From NCBI RefSeq assembly GCF_016887565.1, contig NZ_CP069396.1, forward strand, positions 11,948,001 through 12,012,000: 64,000 bases of DNA, given 5' to 3'. Source of the DNA: Archangium violaceum (lineage in GTDB: Bacteria > Myxococcota > Myxococcia > Myxococcales > Myxococcaceae). How positions within the stretch are numbered: position 1 is the stretch's first letter; every line of letters begins with the position of its first letter. The notes beneath the pieces were generated by a model that saw only the letters and a list, made by a program, of their open reading frames with translations, ran no database searches and was not told where the DNA came from. Below are positions 33,755 through 41,280 of the stretch, one piece after another. Made by a program: the position numbers and the translations under genes.

Positions 33755-35452
33755 ATGGAACGCAGCCCACCGACCAGCTTGCAGGCGATGGACGCTGCTC
33801 TCTCAGCCGAGTCCGACGCGTCCGTCCCTCCCCGCTCCCTCTCTTTGAGACAGTTCATTCTCCGACTCAGGGAAGCCTCCCGCCGCGGAGGTCCCGAGGC
33901 CATCGAGCAGCTGCTCCGGGATGGCAGCCTGCACCGGCGCGCCGTCGAGTCCTTCGCGCTCCTGAGGGATGGGAGGTACACGCGCACGCTCGTCTACCGG
34001 GATGAGGACCTCGAGGTCCTGGTGCTGGGCTGGGGCCGCGATGCGCGGGCCCCCATCCACGGGCACGACGGCCAGGAGTGTTTCCTGATGACCGTGGCCG
34101 GCGAGCTGGAGGTCGCCGACTACCGCCTGGTGGCGGGCGGCCAGGAGCCCGGCTACGCGCTCGTCGAGCGCATGGGCCCACGCCGCACGCTGCTGCCCGG
34201 CGCCATGGACCACCGCAGCCCCCAGCAGGAGCTGCACTCGGTGCGCACGGGCGCTCGCAGCGGCTTCGCCATCTCCCTGCACATCTACTCGCGCCCCATC
34301 GACTCCTGCCTCATCTATGACCCGCGCCGTTCCAGTTGCGAGCTGCGCCAACTCCATTACGACCGTGTGATGCGCCTCGCCGACCCGCCCACCCCGACCT
34401 CCTCCCCGCGCGCCTCGTCCAAGCCCCGCCCGGGACGCTTCGCCCGTGTCTGGCGTGCCCTCTTCCGTCGCGTGCAGGAGGTGAAGGAGACGGTCAAGGA
34501 GACCCTCGTTCCCGCCCGCGTGGCCGAGGACTCGGCGAAGATCGCCATCAAGCGCGTGGAACACCGCTACGCCAACAAGGTGGTGGCGCTCCGGGACGTC
34601 AACCTCAACATCCGCTCCGGTGAGTTCGTCTGTCTCCTGGGGCCCTCGGGCTGCGGCAAGTCCACCCTGCTGTACGCCCTGGCGGGCCACATCGCCCCCA
34701 CTGGCGGACAGGTGCGCATCGATGGCAGGCCCATCATCGGCCCGGGGCCGGAACGGCTCCTCATGTTCCAGGATGCGGCCCTCTTCCCCTGGCTCACCGT
34801 GCGGCAGAACATCGAGTTCGTGCTCGCCGCCCGCGGCCTCTCCAAGAAGGAGCGGACCGAGCGCGCCAACCGCTACATCCACTACGTCCAGCTCACCGGC
34901 TTCGAAGACACGCTGCCCCATGAGCTGTCGGGCGGCATGAAGATGCGCACCGCGCTCGCCCGCGCGCTGGCGGTGGACTCGCCCGTGCTCCTCATGGACG
35001 AGCCCTTCGGCTCGCTCGACGCGCAGACGCGCCTGCACATGCACGAGCTGCTGCAGCGCGTGTGGATGGAGACGCACAAGACGATCGTCTTCGTCACCCA
35101 TGACGTCACCGAGGCGCTGATGCTGGCCAACCGGGTGGTGGTGATGGCGCCCCGGCCCGGCCGCATCGTGAGGGACCTCGAGGTGCGGCTGCCCATGCCG
35201 CGAGGCCCCGATGACGTGGAGCTGGTGGGAATGGCGCGGCAGATCCGCGTGATGCTCCACGAGAGCGAATCCATGGGCGAGGCCGGGCCAGGAGCCCGGA
35301 CGGAACGAGGGACGCACCATGAAGGCCGTGAAGGCGTGGCACCTGAGCCAGAAGCTGCTGTTCCTCGCCGGACTCCTGGGAGTCTGGGCGCTGCTGGCCC
35401 GGTTCGGCCCGTGGCCACACCACCTCTTCCCGGGCCCGAAGGCAGTCACTGA
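33755..35452 (+). CDS. Cysteine-dioxygenase domain fused to SsuB/TauB-type ABC ATPase
   Basis: A 565-aa fusion. Residues about 25-200 match cysteine dioxygenase-type cupins: PIHGHDGQEC places H102, H104 and C109 with the spacing of H86, H88 and C93 in mammalian CDO; the third His is H161, and SLHIYSRP gives H176 and Y178, matching CDO H155 and Y157. Residues about 262-500 are a NitT/TauT-type transport ATPase: Walker A GPSGCGKST at 296-304, signature LSGGM at 391-395, Walker B VLLMDEP at 411-417, switch His in FVTHD. The permease and binding protein follow. The inference is import of a sulfonate or thiol-related compound coupled to cysteine oxidation or sensing. ATG 33755 has AAGGAG 8 nt upstream. 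The last 45 codons overlap the permease gene, so the C-terminal tail is suspect. Confidence 0.85.
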   Translation: MERSPPTSLQAMDAALSAESDASVPPRSLSLRQFILRLREASRRGGPEAIEQLLRDGSLHRRAVESFALLRDGRYTRTLVYRDEDLEVLVLGWGRDARAPIHGHDGQECFLMTVAGELEVADYRLVAGGQEPGYALVERMGPRRTLLPGAMDHRSPQQELHSVRTGARSGFAISLHIYSRPIDSCLIYDPRRSSCELRQLHYDRVMRLADPPTPTSSPRASSKPRPGRFARVWRALFRRVQEVKETVKETLVPARVAEDSAKIAIKRVEHRYANKVVALRDVNLNIRSGEFVCLLGPSGCGKSTLLYALAGHIAPTGGQVRIDGRPIIGPGPERLLMFQDAALFPWLTVRQNIEFVLAARGLSKKERTERANRYIHYVQLTGFEDTLPHELSGGMKMRTALARALAVDSPVLLMDEPFGSLDAQTRLHMHELLQRVWMETHKTIVFVTHDVTEALMLANRVVVMAPRPGRIVRDLEVRLPMPRGPDDVELVGMARQIRVMLHESESMGEAGPGARTERGTHHEGREGVAPEPEAAVPRRTPGSLGAAGPVRPVATPPLPGPEGSH

Positions 35453-36092
35453 GAGCCTCGTCGCCATGGCGCTCGATGGCCGGCTGTGGGACGGCATCTC
35501 GCGCTCCATGGGACGGCTCGCGCAGGGCTACGCCATCTCCGTGCTCATCGGCGTGCCGCTCGGCATCCTCATGGGACGCGTGCGCACCTTGAGGCGCGCG
35601 CTGCGGCCGCTGGTGGTGGGCCTGCAGGCGCTGCCCTCCATCTGCTGGCTGCCCCTGGCCCTGCTGTGGTTCGGCCTCACCGAGACGTCCATCATCTTCG
35701 TGGTGGTGATGGGCTCGGTGCTCGCCATCGCCATCGCCGTGGAGGATGGCGTGATGAACGTGGACCCGCTGCTCTTGCGCGTGTCCTCCACGTACGGCAT
35801 CCGCGGGGCGCGCTTCTATGGAGGTGTGCTGCTGCCCGCGGCGCTGCCGGGCATCGTCACCGGGCTCAAGCTGGGGTGGAGCTTCGCCTGGAGGGCCCTC
35901 ATGGCCGGCGAGCTGCTGTACGTGTCCGGAGGCCTCGGCCAGCTGCTCACCATGGGCCGCGAGCTGATGGAGATTCCCCAGGTGATGGCGGTGATGGTGT
36001 GCATCATCCTCGTGGGCACCCTCATCGACCGCGTCCTCTTCCAGTCGGTGGAGACGCGCGTGCGCCGCCGCTGGGGACTGGCCGCTACCTGA
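35319..36092 (+). CDS. ABC transporter permease, SsuC/TauC type
   Basis: A 257-aa inner-membrane protein with about six helices. It carries the binding-protein-dependent permease loop as GARFYGGVLLPAALPGIVTGLKLGWSFAWRALMAGELL (EAA-like motif for contact with the ATPase). The N-terminus is a short cytoplasmic stretch MKAVKAWHLSQKLLFLAGLLG. ATG 35319 lies after GGAACGAGGGACG. The gene starts 134 nt inside the end of the ATPase ORF, a larger overlap than usual. With its neighbours it forms an aliphatic sulfonate, taurine or nitrate-type importer; the substrate is not known. Confidence 0.92.
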   Translation: MKAVKAWHLSQKLLFLAGLLGVWALLARFGPWPHHLFPGPKAVTESLVAMALDGRLWDGISRSMGRLAQGYAISVLIGVPLGILMGRVRTLRRALRPLVVGLQALPSICWLPLALLWFGLTETSIIFVVVMGSVLAIAIAVEDGVMNVDPLLLRVSSTYGIRGARFYGGVLLPAALPGIVTGLKLGWSFAWRALMAGELLYVSGGLGQLLTMGRELMEIPQVMAVMVCIILVGTLIDRVLFQSVETRVRRRWGLAAT

Positions 36093-36153
36093 CAGAGTCC
36101 TCGTACCCAGGTCCATGTGCGGCGAGCCCCGACCCGCACCACCCTCGCCCTAT

Positions 36154-37158
36154 ATGCGTATCGGATTCCTCGTCGCGAGTCTCACCGTCCTCTGTCTGTC
36201 CGTCGCTGGCTGCAAGAAGGAGCCGTCGAAAGAAGAAGCGGCGAAGCAGGCCGCCGCACAGCCGCTCCGGGTGGGCTTCTTCCCCAACATCACCCATGCC
36301 CAGGCACTGGTGGGCAACGGCTCGGGCGCGTTCAAGCAGGCCGTGCCCAACATCGAGCTGAAGATGTTCAACGCCGGACCGGCGGCCATGGAGGCGCTCA
36401 CCTCCGGTTCGCTCGAGGCCTCGTACGTGGGCACGGGGCCGGCCATCAACACCTTCCTCAAGGCGGGGCGCGAGCTGCGCATCATCGCGGTGGCGGTGGA
36501 CGGCGGCGCGGTGCTGGTGACGAAGACGGCGCGCTCCCCCGCGGAGCTCAAGGGCAAGACGCTGGCCAGCCCGCAGCTGGGCAACACCCAGGACATCGCG
36601 CTGCGGCACTGGCTGGGCCAGCAGGGGCTGAAGGTGGGGCAGGACGTCACCGTCACCCCGCTGTCCAACCCGGACATCCTCGGCCTCTTCCTCAACGGTA
36701 AAATCGAAGGCGCCTGGGTGCCCGAGCCCTGGGGCGCGCGCATGGTCGCCGAGGGCGGTGGTCACATCCTCGTGGACGAGCGCGACCTGTGGCCCGACAA
36801 GCGCTTCCACACCACCGTGCTCGTCACCACGCGCAAGGCGCTGGAGGAGCGGCGCGAGCAGCTCAAGCAACTGCTGCGCGCCCACGTGGCCCTCACCCAG
36901 CAGTGGCAGCAACAGCCCGACGCCTTCGTCTCGCGCGTCAACGAGGCCTTCGGCAAGGTGACCGGGCATCCCATCTCCGAACCCATCCTGAAGGACTCCT
37001 TCAGCCGCCTGGATCCCGCGCTGGAGGCGATGCCCGCTCAGCTCGAGCAGGCAGCCAGACACGCACAGCAGCTCGGCTTCATCCCGAGCTCGGACCTGTC
37101 GGGCCTGGTGGACACCTCGCTCCTGCGCGAGGTGATGGCGCCGGACGCGAAGCCCTAG
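36154..37158 (+). CDS. Substrate-binding lipoprotein, SsuA/TauA type
   Basis: A 334-aa lipoprotein: signal peptide with lipobox SVAGC, then a Lys/Glu-rich linker and a periplasmic-binding fold of the NMT1/SsuA type (PLRVGFFPNITHAQALVGNGSGAFK, GPAAMEALTSGSLEASYVGTGPAINTFLKAG, GKTLASPQLGNTQDIALRHWL, GAWVPEPWG). It delivers substrate to the permease. The ATG at 36154 is preferred over 36115 because the signal peptide begins there. This is the last gene of the CDO-transporter operon; a weak hairpin (GACAAG/CTTGTC, 37164-37182) follows. Confidence 0.92.
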   Translation: MRIGFLVASLTVLCLSVAGCKKEPSKEEAAKQAAAQPLRVGFFPNITHAQALVGNGSGAFKQAVPNIELKMFNAGPAAMEALTSGSLEASYVGTGPAINTFLKAGRELRIIAVAVDGGAVLVTKTARSPAELKGKTLASPQLGNTQDIALRHWLGQQGLKVGQDVTVTPLSNPDILGLFLNGKIEGAWVPEPWGARMVAEGGGHILVDERDLWPDKRFHTTVLVTTRKALEERREQLKQLLRAHVALTQQWQQQPDAFVSRVNEAFGKVTGHPISEPILKDSFSRLDPALEAMPAQLEQAARHAQQLGFIPSSDLSGLVDTSLLREVMAPDAKP

Positions 37159-37335
37159 TCAGCGACAAGGAAGGCACTTGTCCGACGGGTAGGTGGGCAT
37201 CCGAGCATCGCCCCGGGTGAGACGGCACCTCATGGGGCCCGATGACCCGGGACGCGCACGGGGGGCTCCTCGACACGTGGATGATCGCGACATGGCCTCG
37301 GGCTTGCTCCACATCCGCCCGAGGAGTCTCCGTTC

Positions 37336-37797
37336 ATGTCGCATGGCACCTACATCCACTTCGATGACTCGCGATGGCCCCTGCTCATCGTCCAGTACGC
37401 GGGCACTCCGACGAACGAGCAGTTCGCGGAGTCACTCGCGCGAAGGTCGAGCTACCTCGACCGGGGACCGCATGTCACCGTGCTCGACCTGAGCGGAGCG
37501 CCGAACCCCGGCCCTCCCGAGCAGCGCCACATGCAGGTGGATTGGCTCAAGCGGAACGAGGCGCGGCTGAGAGACCAGTCGCTGGGCGTGGCCTTCGTCA
37601 CCGACTCCGCCGTGATGAAGCTGCTTCTGAGCATCATCCAGCACCTCAAGCCCATGCCCACCCCCTATGTCACCTTCAAGCACCTCTCCGAGGCGGTGAC
37701 GTGGGCCGCGGAGTGTCTCGAGCGCGCCGGGCGCACCACCGAGGCCCGGCACGCCCGCGAACACGTGGGCCCGCTCGCCGGCAGACGCTCCGCCTGA
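37336..37797 (+). CDS. Small SpoIIAA/STAS-like protein, unknown role
   Basis: A 153-aa soluble protein. The pattern WPLLIVQYAGTPTNEQFAESLARR, then HVTVLDLSGAPNPGPPEQRHMQVDWLKRNEARLRDQSLGVAFVTDSAVMKLLLSIIQHL, resembles the STAS/SpoIIAA-like folds common as stand-alone proteins in myxobacteria. No enzymatic motif. The ATG at 37336 has GAGGAG about 11 nt upstream; that site is partly inside a potential hairpin CCTCGGGC/GCCCGAGG (37295-37323), so translation could be modulated. Confidence 0.65.
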   Translation: MSHGTYIHFDDSRWPLLIVQYAGTPTNEQFAESLARRSSYLDRGPHVTVLDLSGAPNPGPPEQRHMQVDWLKRNEARLRDQSLGVAFVTDSAVMKLLLSIIQHLKPMPTPYVTFKHLSEAVTWAAECLERAGRTTEARHAREHVGPLAGRRSA

Positions 37798-37839
37798 GCG
37801 CCTCCGTCGTGCTCCACGGAGCCCATGCCCGGGGAACGG

Positions 37840-37877
37840 ATACCCTCACCCCGTCCCTCTCCCAGAGGGAGAGGGGT
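37840..37877. terminator. Dispersed hairpin repeat, copy 7
   Basis: CCCTCTCCC-AGA-GGGAGAGGG between two convergent genes (37797 end and 37884 end), likely bidirectional. Confidence 0.6.
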
Positions 37878-37883
37878 GGGGGC

Positions 37884-38192
37884 TCAGCGCAGCTTCGGCG
37901 GGACCCGGTAGATCTCCTCCACGTCCTCGTGGTTGAAGAGCCCCATCGCCTCCCGCTGCACGATCAGCGTCCACTTCCGGTACTCGGCGTCGCGCCGCTT
38001 CTCCTCGTACTCGGCCAGCCGCTTGTCCCTCGCCGGGCTCGGCGCCATCGCGCGCACCTGCTCCCCCAGTTGTTTCAGCTCCGTGAGCTGGCGATCCAAC
38101 CGGTGCCCCAGCGCCTTCAGACTGTTGGCCGCCTCCGCCTTCAGGGCGACTTCAATGGCGAGCGCTCCACCTATGGGTGCCTTGCCCGACAT
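37884..38192 (-). CDS. Small coiled-coil hypothetical protein
   Basis: A 102-aa protein, mostly helical and charged. Residues about 18-85 have heptad-like spacing (ALKAEAANSLKALGHRLDRQLTELKQLGEQV, then RDKRLAEYEEKRRDAEYRKWTLIVQREAMG). It ends HEDVEEIYRVPPKLR. No membrane segment, no Cys and no known family was recognised. The start codon at 38192 is the first Met. It may be a structural or regulatory helper; no partner is evident. Confidence 0.55.
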   Translation of the reverse strand: MSGKAPIGGALAIEVALKAEAANSLKALGHRLDRQLTELKQLGEQVRAMAPSPARDKRLAEYEEKRRDAEYRKWTLIVQREAMGLFNHEDVEEIYRVPPKLR

Positions 38193-38295
38193 ATGTCTCC
38201 ACCTCGTTCCGTGACTCCAGAACGAAGGATATGGGACCCCTCGTCCGAGAGCTTGAACGGACGCGACACGCGATGCGCCGCTCTAATGGATGACA

Positions 38296-39543
38296 CTACG
38301 CCGTGGCGCGCACCGGCCCGGTGGCCTCCGCCCGCAGCCGCAGCGCCTTGGGGCCTCGGATGGAGAAGTGGTTGGTGATCTCCACCCGCTCGCGCTGGCC
38401 GGGTGCGAAGGAGAACCGGCGCCCCGGCTCGAGCAGCTCCTCCAGCGCCACCTTCGCCTCCAGCCGAGCCAGCGGCGCTCCCAGGCAGAAGTGGATGCCG
38501 TGGCCGAAGGAGACCATGCCCTGGGCATTGCGCGTCACGTCGAAGCGCTCCGGGTCCGTGTACTTCCGCGGGTCGCGGTTGGCGGACCCCAGCAGCGTCA
38601 TGACGTTCGAGCCCGCGGGGATGCGGGTGCCGGCGATCTCCACGTCCTGGAGGACGTACCGGGAGACCGCCTGCACGGGCGAGTCGTACCGCAGCATCTC
38701 CTCCACCGCGTTCGGAATCAGCGCCGGCTCCGCGGTGAGCCGCTCCAGTTGCTCGGGGTTCGACAGCAGCGCGCGCATGCCGTTGCCCAGCAGGTTGGTG
38801 GTGGTCTCGTTGCCCGCCACCAGCAGCAGCCGGCAGAAGTCGACCACGGTCTCCGCCGTGAGCACGCCCTCCTTCTCACCGTTCTCCAGCAGCGCGCTGA
38901 TGAGGTCGTCCCGCGGCTCCTTCCGGCGCGCGGCGATCACCCCCTCCAGGTAGTCCCGCATCTCCCGGATTCCCGGCTCCACGAGGGCCGGGTCTCCCCC
39001 GTTGAGCAGCACCGTGGTGGAGGCGACGGTGTCGTCGGACCAGCGCTTGAAGTCGAGCCTCCGCGCCGGCTCCACCCCGAGCATCTCCGCGATGACGATG
39101 ATGGGCAGCGGCTCGGCCAGCTCCTTCATCAGGTCGAACTCGCCCGACTCCGGCAGCTGGGAGATCAGCTCCCGGGACAGCCGCCGGATGAACGGCTCCA
39201 TGTCCGCGACGCGGCGGGGCGTGAAGGCCCGGCTGACCAGATTGCGCAGCCGCGTGTGGATCGGCGGATCCGCGGTGAGCATGCTCCCCCTGCGCAGCGT
39301 GCCCACGAGGACCGGAGCCACCGTCTCGGCCGCGGCGTACTGCTCCTCGCGCACCAGCGACCGCTTGGACGAGAAGAGGGCCGGGCTCTTCGTGACGAAG
39401 AGGACGTCCTCGAAGCGGCTGACGAGGTGGACCCGGAGCTGCTCGTTCCAATAGACGGGCGCCGTCTCCCGGAGCACCTCGTAATAGGGATAGGGATTGG
39501 CCCGGACCGTGGGCGAGAACGGATTGAAGTCGCTGGCTTGCAC
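38296..39543 (-). CDS. Cytochrome P450 (second)
   Basis: A 415-aa soluble P450. Heme loop VSFGHGIHFCLGAPLAR with C353; I-helix LLVAGNETTTNLL with the usual acid and Thr; ExxR in EEMLRYDSP; meander NRDPRKYTDPERFD. It resembles the bacterial CYP107/CYP109-like groups, which often hydroxylate fatty acids, terpenes or macrolides. The ATG at 39543 gives a normal N-terminus. It is divergent from the lanthipeptide cluster, and two inverted repeats lie 57-97 nt upstream. A role in that cluster is possible from position only. Confidence 0.95.
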   Translation of the reverse strand: MQASDFNPFSPTVRANPYPYYEVLRETAPVYWNEQLRVHLVSRFEDVLFVTKSPALFSSKRSLVREEQYAAAETVAPVLVGTLRRGSMLTADPPIHTRLRNLVSRAFTPRRVADMEPFIRRLSRELISQLPESGEFDLMKELAEPLPIIVIAEMLGVEPARRLDFKRWSDDTVASTTVLLNGGDPALVEPGIREMRDYLEGVIAARRKEPRDDLISALLENGEKEGVLTAETVVDFCRLLLVAGNETTTNLLGNGMRALLSNPEQLERLTAEPALIPNAVEEMLRYDSPVQAVSRYVLQDVEIAGTRIPAGSNVMTLLGSANRDPRKYTDPERFDVTRNAQGMVSFGHGIHFCLGAPLARLEAKVALEELLEPGRRFSFAPGQRERVEITNHFSIRGPKALRLRAEATGPVRATA

Positions 39544-39599
39544 TGCGTGCTCCTTCTACGAACCTCGGGTGAGCCCCCTTCTGAGGCCAGACTCACGGC

Positions 39600-39640
39600 A
39601 TGAGGCAAACCTCATTGGCTGAATATAGATTCAGCCAATG
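39600..39640. promoter_or_regulatory. Two adjacent inverted repeats in P450/lanA divergent region
   Basis: ATGAGG-CAAA-CCTCAT (39600-39615) abuts CATTGGCTGAAT-ATAG-ATTCAGCCAATG (39613-39640), whose 12-bp arms are perfect. The latter has the size of a TetR- or LysR-type operator. It lies 57-97 nt from the P450 start and about 200 nt before lanA. The gap 39544-39837 holds no other gene. Confidence 0.55.
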
Positions 39641-39778
39641 GGCAGGGCAACGCGAAGAACCTGCTCGTGGGTGAAAAGAGGTATGACGGGTTGTGCGACC
39701 CAGCCAGACACACACCGGCCACTTCGGACGCACACCGCCTCCGGCCAATACAAGCTACACGGACTTAACACGAATTCT

Positions 39779-39806
39779 TTGACTGTACTGGCCTTTACTG
39801 TAGTCT
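39779..39806 (+). promoter_or_regulatory. Possible promoter of the lanthipeptide cluster
   Basis: TTGACT (39779-39784) and TAGTCT (39801-39806) are separated by 16 nt in an AT-rich stretch, 32 nt before the lanA start. The -35 box is good, the -10 box weak. Confidence 0.35.
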
Positions 39807-39837
39807 CACTTTCCAAGTACTTCCCTGGAGGTCCGCC

Positions 39838-39990
39838 ATGAACCCGCTACAGACGCAGACCCAGAAGAAGCTCGTGCTGAACAAGGAGACCCTGCGCAAC
39901 CTCCAGGGCTCCGAGGCGAAGGCCAAGAAGGACGAGCGGGTGATGAACTCCGACCTGTACACCCGCACCTGCACGCGCGCCTGCGACTGA
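39838..39990 (+). CDS. Class I lanthipeptide precursor, 50 aa
   Basis: Too short for usual ORF calling, but well supported: ATG 39838 with GGAGG 7 nt upstream, followed by LanC and LanB genes. The leader contains KKLVLNKETLRNLQ (residues 10-23), a leader motif shared by many class I precursors (L-x-L-N-K-E-T-L-R-x-L). The C-terminal core includes NSDLYTRTCTRACD (37-50). Cys45 and Cys49 with Thr42, Thr44 and Thr46 allow two consecutive T-x-x-C rings (TRTC then TRAC). LanB would dehydrate the Thr residues and LanC would close the thioether rings. The cleavage site is not obvious; no GG, GA or PR motif precedes the core. Confidence 0.85.
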   Translation: MNPLQTQTQKKLVLNKETLRNLQGSEAKAKKDERVMNSDLYTRTCTRACD

Positions 39991-40022
39991 GGCGGCACCG
40001 GTCGTTCCCGTGAGAGGCCGGG

Positions 40023-41279
40023 GTGGAACCCTCCCCGAGTGGCGCCCCCGACCTCCCCACGAAGGGCCTGGCCCGGATGAGTCCCCCGACGACACGCTGG
40101 CGCCCCCTGCTGGTGGGTGACACGGCCGCGCGGGCCTGGGCCGCCATCGACTCCATCGCCGGGCAACTGCGCGCGCTGCCCTCCGGGCACCCGCGGGATG
40201 CGTCCCTGGCCAACGGCCACGCGGGACAGGCCCTCTTCTTCTCCCTCCTCGACACGCGGCGCCCGGGACAGGGCCACGCGGCCCACGCGGCGGCGCTGCT
40301 CGACGCGGCCACCACCGCCGTCGCGGAGACGCCCATGGAGCCCTCGCTCTACGAGGGCTTCACCGGAGTGGCCTGGGCCCTCGAGCACCTGGGGCCACGA
40401 GGCGAGGACGTGAGCGTCGACCTCGATGCGGCGCTGCTGGAGCTGCTCGGCCAGTCGCCCTGGAGCGGCGCGTACGACCTGGTGGAGGGACTGGTGGGGC
40501 TGGGCGTATACGCGCTGGAGCGGCTGGCGCGGCCCTCGGGAGCCCCGCTGCTGGAGCGCGTGGTGGAGCGGCTGGGCGAGCTGGCGCGGCCCCTCGGGCC
40601 GGGGCTGACGTGGTGGACGTCGCCCGAGTGGATGCGGCCGGGACTGCGCGCCCACCACCCGGAGGGCTGGTTCAACCTGGGCGTGGCGCATGGCGTGCCC
40701 GGCGTGGTGGGGGTGCTGGGAGCGGCCTGCGCGCACGGCGTGGCGGTGGCGAGCGCCCGTCCCCTGCTGGAGGGCGCGGTGCGCTGGCTGCTCGCGCAGG
40801 AGGAGCCCGGCGACGCGGGCGGCTTCCCTTCCTGGATGGAGCCGGGCGGTGGACGGGGGCCGGTGGCGCGCACGGCGTGGTGCTATGGCGATCCGGGAGT
40901 GGCCGCGGTGCTGCTCTCGGTGGCGAGGGCCCTGGACGTGCCGGAGTGGGAGGCGCGCGCGCTGACCATCGCGAGGCGGGCGGCGGCGCGCGTGCCGGAG
41001 CGGACGCGGGTGGCGGACGCGGGCCTGTGCCACGGCGCCGCGGGACTGGGGCACCTGCTCCACCGGGTGGCCCACACCACGGGTGACGAGGCCCTGGCCG
41101 GAGCCGCGCGGGCGTGGTTCGAACGTGCGTTGGAGCTGCGACGGCCCGTGAACGAGGACGGCCCGGGGCTGCTGACGGGCGTGACGGGGACGGGGCTCGC
41201 CCTGCTGGCGGCGGTGGGCGGAGAGGAGCCCGGGTGGGACAAGGTGCTGCTCGCCTCGCTGCCCGGCCCTCCGGCGTAG
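40023..41279 (+). CDS. Lanthipeptide cyclase LanC
   Basis: A 418-aa LanC-like protein with the alpha/alpha barrel. The zinc ligands are present: C287 in AWCYGDPG, C336 and H337 in GLCHGAAG. H223 in LGVAHGVPGVVG corresponds to the catalytic His of NisC. Repeated GxxG barrel motifs are seen (YEGFTGVAWAL, LVEGLVGLGVYAL). It catalyses Cys addition to dehydrobutyrine in the precursor. The GTG at 40023 follows AGAGG and gives the length stated; the ATG at 40077 is also possible. It begins 32 nt after the precursor and ends 1 nt before lanB. Confidence 0.93.
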   Translation: MEPSPSGAPDLPTKGLARMSPPTTRWRPLLVGDTAARAWAAIDSIAGQLRALPSGHPRDASLANGHAGQALFFSLLDTRRPGQGHAAHAAALLDAATTAVAETPMEPSLYEGFTGVAWALEHLGPRGEDVSVDLDAALLELLGQSPWSGAYDLVEGLVGLGVYALERLARPSGAPLLERVVERLGELARPLGPGLTWWTSPEWMRPGLRAHHPEGWFNLGVAHGVPGVVGVLGAACAHGVAVASARPLLEGAVRWLLAQEEPGDAGGFPSWMEPGGGRGPVARTAWCYGDPGVAAVLLSVARALDVPEWEARALTIARRAAARVPERTRVADAGLCHGAAGLGHLLHRVAHTTGDEALAGAARAWFERALELRRPVNEDGPGLLTGVTGTGLALLAAVGGEEPGWDKVLLASLPGPPA

Positions 41280-41280
41280 C

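Noticed and set aside
39631-39816. 61-codon minus-strand frame in the P450/lanA gap
   Set aside because: It covers the inverted repeat, has no ribosome site and resembles no precursor peptide.
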